DNA of 42,652 nucleotides from a virus, in the IMG/VR virus record IMGVR_UViG_3300029309_000089, positions 1 through 42,652 of that record; one strand, given 5' to 3'. The translations under genes and the position numbers were made by a program. The notes under the pieces were generated by a model. The model made no database searches, was not told where the DNA came from, and saw only the letters and a program-made list of their open reading frames with translations. Positions 39,592 through 42,652 of the stretch are shown piece after piece; positions within the stretch are counted from its first letter, which is position 1, and each line of letters begins with the position of its first letter.

Positions 39592-39996
39592 TTACGCTGC
39601 TGAGAATGTTACTGCCCCACTAGATTCTAGCGTGACAGAGTAAGTAGCTTCCCCATTGTATTCCCCTGCAAACTCTAAAGAAGTTACTTGAAAACTTCCT
39701 GTGTAAGTTCCCAAATCAGGAATAACAAAATCGTAAGTATTAAAAACAGATTCCCCAACGGAAGTTCTTAATTGTTGCTCAGATGTGCTGTCCGTGAAAA
39801 CACCAGAGCCACTGATAGTCAATGATTGTATTCCACCTTGAGCTAAAAGAGTTCTTTTGTTGGAAGAATCCTTGTTGGTTATATCAACCATTTCGTCATT
39901 CAAAGTAATAGAAGAAGATCTTAAGCCACCTACTGTAACTTTAGATCCACTCACTGTTGCTTTGATGAGAACTGCTGAACCTTTCTGTGCTGCCAT
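39592..39996 (-). CDS. Major tail tube protein, TP901-1 / GTA type
   Basis: A 134-residue protein: QKGSAVLIKATVSGSKVTVG, LRSSSITLNDEMVDITNKDS, SLTISGSGVFTDSTSEQQLR, YDFVIPDLGTYTGSFQVTSL and EFAGEYNGEATYSVTLESSG. This is the TP901-1-type major tail protein pattern ('G...G.R..S.T.N...VDVTNKDS...R.LL..GG..S..ISG.GVF'), with the length usual in GTAs. It polymerises into the tail tube. No sheath gene accompanies it, which supports a siphovirus. Confidence 0.9.
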   Translation of the reverse strand: MAAQKGSAVLIKATVSGSKVTVGGLRSSSITLNDEMVDITNKDSSNKRTLLAQGGIQSLTISGSGVFTDSTSEQQLRTSVGESVFNTYDFVIPDLGTYTGSFQVTSLEFAGEYNGEATYSVTLESSGAVTFSAA

Positions 39997-40009
39997 AATT
40001 TATCTCCTA

Positions 40010-40417
40010 TTATGAAGTTCCTAAAATTATTGCACGGAATCGCATGACACCATGTCTGGTAATCCCATCTGGGTCTTTTAGTATATCACTAAATTCAAAC
40101 CTTAAATTAACAAGATTGAATCCTGTAACACTTAGACTACTATTGTGAAGTAGAGTGTGAATTCTGTCCATAATATTTTTTGTTTCCTTTGCCCCTGCGT
40201 ATTGTGACCATACATGAATGGTCATTGTGAACTCACCACCATCAAGATCTTTGGTGTCGTATTCAATAGCTGTATCGTCTGCTATCTCTACAAAAGGATA
40301 AGAAGCTGTCTCTACTACTTCATCAAAAACACCTGCCCCAAGCGTTGTCGTAAGGTTACTGTCGTTGTTTAAAGTTGAATAAATAACTGTTTGTAGGGCA
40401 AATTGTCCTATGCTCAT
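40010..40417 (-). CDS. Tail terminator protein, DUF3168 family
   Basis: A 135-residue protein starting MSIGQFALQTVIYSTLNNDS. SYPFVEIADDTAIEYDTKDL, TMTIHVWSQYAGAKETKNIM and HTLLHNSSLSVTGFNLVNLR follow the DUF3168/GTA gp8 pattern ('YPFV.IGD.......H....HVWS...G..E...I...I...L....L'). It caps the tail tube and joins it to the neck. It overlaps the upstream HK97 gp10-like gene by four bases. Confidence 0.85.
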   Translation of the reverse strand: MSIGQFALQTVIYSTLNNDSNLTTTLGAGVFDEVVETASYPFVEIADDTAIEYDTKDLDGGEFTMTIHVWSQYAGAKETKNIMDRIHTLLHNSSLSVTGFNLVNLRFEFSDILKDPDGITRHGVMRFRAIILGTS

Positions 40418-40878
40418 TTAACGTACTTACCCTCCCTAAATATTCTTTGTATTTTTCTTTTATTTTTTTCTAAGGCAGGTTGCATAAAAGGTCTTGCTTT
40501 CATATTAGTTGTACCAAATTCAAGATGTACTGAATAGGGAGCTGATGAAACTATCTGCCCTATAACCTTTTTGCCTTGAGTTTTTACTTGTGTAGAAACA
40601 TTGGAAACTAAAAATCCTGTATCGGTTGCAGGCGGTTGACCAGGAGCAGATGCGGTATGGGTTCTTCTAGGATTATAAAGTTCATAAGTTTCTCCAGACT
40701 TAGCCCCCCTTTGTATGCTTTCTACGACATGGTTTCTGACAATATCCACAGATCTATTCATCTTCCTCTTTGTTTCAAATAAGGCATCTTTAGTAAATCT
40801 TTTTTTTAGACTTTTGTTAAAAGCAGTCAGATTCTTTATATCAAACTTGATTTTCAATTGGCTACTCCCTCTTCGCAA
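40414..40878 (-). CDS. HK97 gp10-like neck protein
   Basis: A 154-residue basic protein. IKFDIKNLTAFNKSLKKRFT, RSVDIVRNHVVESIQRGAKS, GETYELYNPRRTHTASAPGQ, PPATDTGFLVSNVSTQ and SSAPYSVHLEFGTTNMKARP form the HK97 gp10 signature ('PG.PPA..TG.L..S', 'YA...EFGT..M.ARPF'). Such proteins act at the head-tail neck. Its start overlaps the head closure gene by 25 bp. Confidence 0.87.
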   Translation of the reverse strand: MRRGSSQLKIKFDIKNLTAFNKSLKKRFTKDALFETKRKMNRSVDIVRNHVVESIQRGAKSGETYELYNPRRTHTASAPGQPPATDTGFLVSNVSTQVKTQGKKVIGQIVSSAPYSVHLEFGTTNMKARPFMQPALEKNKRKIQRIFREGKYVK

Positions 40879-41177
40879 ATCAACATTAAATATCTGTCTC
40901 TTTCGTCTATGTTTTTGATTCCTCTTATGTTGAAGTTACGAGATCCATACTGAATGCGGTAATTTGTGCCTATATCACTGCGAAAACGAATCGTGATGTG
41001 ATGAGTTTGGGTTTCTTGGACTTTACCCTGTCTGACCCCTTCTTTGTTGCTCACAGGCTTAATATTAGCCCAGAGCAAAGCAAGGGTTGTGAAGGTTTTT
41101 GCAGCCCCACCCCCTGTATCTGTCGTATGTGAGGGCGATTGTAACTTGACTTGATGTCGCATCATGCCAATGCTCAT
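40854..41177 (-). CDS. Head closure protein (head-tail joining family)
   Basis: A 107-residue protein: MMRHQVKLQSPSHTTDTGGG, ALLWANIKPVSNKEGVRQGK, QETQTHHITIRFRSDIGTNY and IQYGSRNFNIRGIKNIDERD. The 'R.R......D.GG......W.W...W A.I.P.......G....THI..R....I.....I.Y..R.F.I....N.DE' pattern is that of Phage_H_T_join/SPP1 gp16-like head closure proteins. It lies directly after the connector gene. Confidence 0.85.
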   Translation of the reverse strand: MSIGMMRHQVKLQSPSHTTDTGGGAAKTFTTLALLWANIKPVSNKEGVRQGKVQETQTHHITIRFRSDIGTNYRIQYGSRNFNIRGIKNIDERDRYLMLICEEGVAN

Positions 41178-41178
41178 C

Positions 41179-41832
41179 TTAACCTACCGATAGGAGAGTA
41201 TTTGAATACAAACCCTTCATTACTACATAAGGGGCATAAAGTTTTTGCATTGATGGTGGATAAGCTTGAGCCGAATACATATCGCCCCTGTGTTCATATA
41301 AGTGTGCTATGTGTTGCAACATTCCCAACCTTATTGGCTCTGGAATAGCATAAGGAGAGGTATATCCTGAGACATACACAATCTTGATGGCATTTGCTAC
41401 TCGTAAAGCAGTCGGGAATGTTTCTCCGTTCCTTAAGACAACTCTTGATGGTTCTCTTACGTTGTCTAAGAAGTACCTTGTACTTGCAAAAGTTGTTTCT
41501 GTGTCCTCATCATTAAAGGTACTTATAGATGAAACTGAAACCACTGGTGGTCTTGCTAGTGTTATGTAATTCTTGTAATAGGTAAGGTAAGGACCTGTCC
41601 TAAATCCTTCAAACAATGGATCTTCCATTTCATCGTAACCATCTATGAACTGAGTAATAGTTTGTGTCATCAATGATCTGCCTAAGTGTTCTTCGGCAAA
41701 CCTTCTTGCAGTTTCTATGTAAGGTCTAATTATTCTTTCGTCTGTGCTGTCCTCTACACGCAGGTAATCTTTTACCTCTTGTAGCGTAAGTGGCTCTTGT
41801 GTGGGTTCAGTGCTTATTTGTAATCCTGCCAT
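41179..41832 (-). CDS. Head-tail connector (adaptor) protein, gp6-like
   Basis: A 217-residue protein: EPLTLQEVKDYLRVEDSTDE, RIIRPYIETARRFAEEHLGR, TQTITQFIDGYD and AIPEPIRLGMLQHIAHLYEH. The 'L.EVK..LRV....D..I...I..A......LGR.L' start is the Phage_connect_1/gp6 pattern, and the helix with HIAHLYEHRGD is also typical. It forms the ring under the portal. The middle of the gene encodes a beta-type segment common in longer GTA-type adaptors. Confidence 0.88.
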   Translation of the reverse strand: MAGLQISTEPTQEPLTLQEVKDYLRVEDSTDERIIRPYIETARRFAEEHLGRSLMTQTITQFIDGYDEMEDPLFEGFRTGPYLTYYKNYITLARPPVVSVSSISTFNDEDTETTFASTRYFLDNVREPSRVVLRNGETFPTALRVANAIKIVYVSGYTSPYAIPEPIRLGMLQHIAHLYEHRGDMYSAQAYPPSMQKLYAPYVVMKGLYSNTLLSVG

Positions 41833-42029
41833 TAGAGTAACCTCTCAAGTATGGTTGCTCCGACTAACAAACCATACAGACCAATGATCATACCCTCTAC
41901 ACGAGCAAACCTAGCTGCTCCTGAGTCTAATCTTTTCTCAATGTTCCTGTATCTTTCAGCACACACCAATTGATGTGCATTCAGATCATTTTGAACTTGA
42001 TTTGCTGTCGGCTTTTCCAGAGTCGGCAT
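41832..42029 (-). CDS. Small membrane protein in the structural operon (holin/XhlA-like candidate)
   Basis: A 65-residue protein starting MPTLEKPTANQVQNDLNAHQ. The ATG at 42029 is chosen for AAGAAGGAGAAAAAG directly upstream. A short amphipathic helix (ERYRNIEKRLDSGAARFARV) is followed by one membrane segment (GMIIGLYGLLVGATILERLL). This is the shape of XhlA-like or small holin proteins, but it lies among neck genes. It overlaps the previous gene by 44 bp and the adaptor start by one base. Confidence 0.55.
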   Translation of the reverse strand: MPTLEKPTANQVQNDLNAHQLVCAERYRNIEKRLDSGAARFARVEGMIIGLYGLLVGATILERLL

Positions 42030-42276
42030 CTTTTTCTCCTTCTTCGGAGTCTGCTTCATCTGAATCAAGACTTTTTTTCAAACTTAAACCATACTGATTA
42101 ATGAGCATATTTACTTCTTGCCCTCTCAAAGTGATCTGATCTCTTTCCTGTGTTAGTTGTTGTATTCTGCCCCAAAGATTTACTTGTTCTTCGGTAAAAG
42201 AATCAATCTCATAAACACTGGCTTCACCAGATTCGTCAGTAATAGTAAAAGTTTTACTTTCTTTAGCGTCTGCCAT
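41986..42276 (-). CDS. Small acidic protein, DUF6447-like pattern
   Basis: A 96-residue protein. The first 65 residues contain VYEIDSFTEEQVNLWGRIQQ then LTQERDQITLRGQEVNMLIN and QYGLSLKKSL, a pattern seen in small marine phage and cyanophage proteins (DUF6447-like). The last 30 residues are Asp/Glu/Ser/Lys-rich and disordered. It lies just after the fibre fragment. Function is unknown. Confidence 0.55.
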   Translation of the reverse strand: MADAKESKTFTITDESGEASVYEIDSFTEEQVNLWGRIQQLTQERDQITLRGQEVNMLINQYGLSLKKSLDSDEADSEEGEKDADSGKADSKSSSK

Positions 42277-42313
42277 ATTTACTCCATAAAAAAATTATTC
42301 TATCACACTAAAG

Positions 42314-42652
42314 TTATCCCTCTAGTGTTTCTATTCTTGCTTTTAAATCTTCTATTATTGTTTGTTGTTCTTGTATTGCTTTGAACAACATGGGAATCAT
42401 TCTAGTAGCTGACAATGTTTTAAAATCATCAACTTCTACATTTTTTATTTTTCTTGTTATTGTTTCTACATATTGTGGAGCAACTTTTTCAACTTCTTGT
42501 GCAATAAATCCAAAACGAGTTTTATCACTTGTTGAAGCCATCAAAAGATTGCCATCATCGTCTGTTGAATCATCATTATATTTAAAAGTAACAGGTCTTA
42601 ATTTTTTCACTATCTCAAGACCATCAGTTAAATCTTTGATGTCTGTTTTAAC
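42314..42652 (-). CDS. Tail fibre C-terminus with S74 chaperone domain (runs off right edge)
   Basis: The minus frame is open from the right edge and ends at 42314. At the edge it reads VKTDIKDLTDGLEIVKKLRP, then VTFKYNDD, RFGFIAQEVEKVAPQYVETI, ATRMIPMLFKAIQEQQTIIE, ending RIETLEG. This is an S74 peptidase/chaperone domain; the self-cleavage Ser lies outside the window. The start is not in the window, and an internal GTG at 42610 is not the true start. It is paralogous to the C-terminus of the large fibre. It may be the end of the fibre gene that begins at 268. Confidence 0.8.
   Translation of the reverse strand, partial: VKTDIKDLTDGLEIVKKLRPVTFKYNDDSTDDDGNLLMASTSDKTRFGFIAQEVEKVAPQYVETITRKIKNVEVDDFKTLSATRMIPMLFKAIQEQQTIIEDLKARIETLEG

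Noticed and set aside
1-42652. Lysogeny module
   Set aside because: Apart from one small Cro-like regulator there is no integrase, excisionase, partition gene or visible attachment site.
1-42652. tRNA genes, CRISPR arrays and insertion sequences
   Set aside because: Gaps between genes are short (none above about 130 bp), and none holds a cloverleaf, regular spaced repeats or terminal inverted repeats with a transposase.

Overview
This window is most of the genome of a tailed double-stranded DNA phage with a long non-contractile tail (siphovirus). There is a tape measure and a TP901-1-type tail tube protein but no tail sheath. It has no rRNA, tRNA, integrase or host-type housekeeping gene. 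The DNA is AT-rich by eye. Tail genes follow the order of alphaproteobacterial gene transfer agents (DUF3168 terminator, TP901-1 tube, chaperone, tape measure, distal tail, DUF2163-like, cell-wall peptidase, tip). Secreted Csg-type proteins and a two-membrane spanin pair point to a Gram-negative host. A streamlined marine bacterium, perhaps alphaproteobacterial, is my guess, not a demonstration.

Layout. Positions 15050 to 1 (minus strand) hold packaging and head genes: small and large terminase, portal with a long C-terminal extension, MuF-like protein, prohead protease, HK97-fold capsid, small head proteins, a 2139-residue tail fibre and the start of a second fibre. The right end resumes on the minus strand with the C-terminal S74 chaperone domain of a fibre. 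It continues through neck, tube, tape measure and tip genes, a membrane protein, a curli-like cassette (csgF, csgG, a curlin-repeat protein, a FecR/curlin protein), a spanin pair, a thermonuclease and a lysozyme, ending at a hairpin near 26850. The two ends therefore belong together, but they do not join in frame as given.

The middle holds early genes. A plus operon (15182-17574) of small genes starts from a promoter-like element that recurs before 25273. A minus operon (22548-17561) carries a PD-(D/E)XK nuclease, a probable annealing protein, small DNA-binding candidates, a cytosine-C5 DNA methyltransferase, a CmoA-like enzyme and a Ref-like nuclease. Divergent from it, 22605-26776 carries a repressor-like protein, a replication initiator and a primase-helicase. 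No DNA polymerase was seen, so host polymerase is probably used.

Two assemblies stand out. (1) The C5 methyltransferase gene overlaps a gene for a homologue of CmoA, the enzyme that makes carboxy-SAM. The methyltransferase also has Arg in place of the near-invariant motif X Asn. Together these suggest a phage pathway that puts carboxymethyl rather than methyl on cytosine, with caveats given below. (2) The late operon carries a curli-like secretion channel (CsgG plus CsgF) with two secreted curlin-repeat proteins, next to the lysis genes. The tail chaperone is also made by a predicted -1 frameshift at the same GGGAAAG heptamer used by phage lambda.
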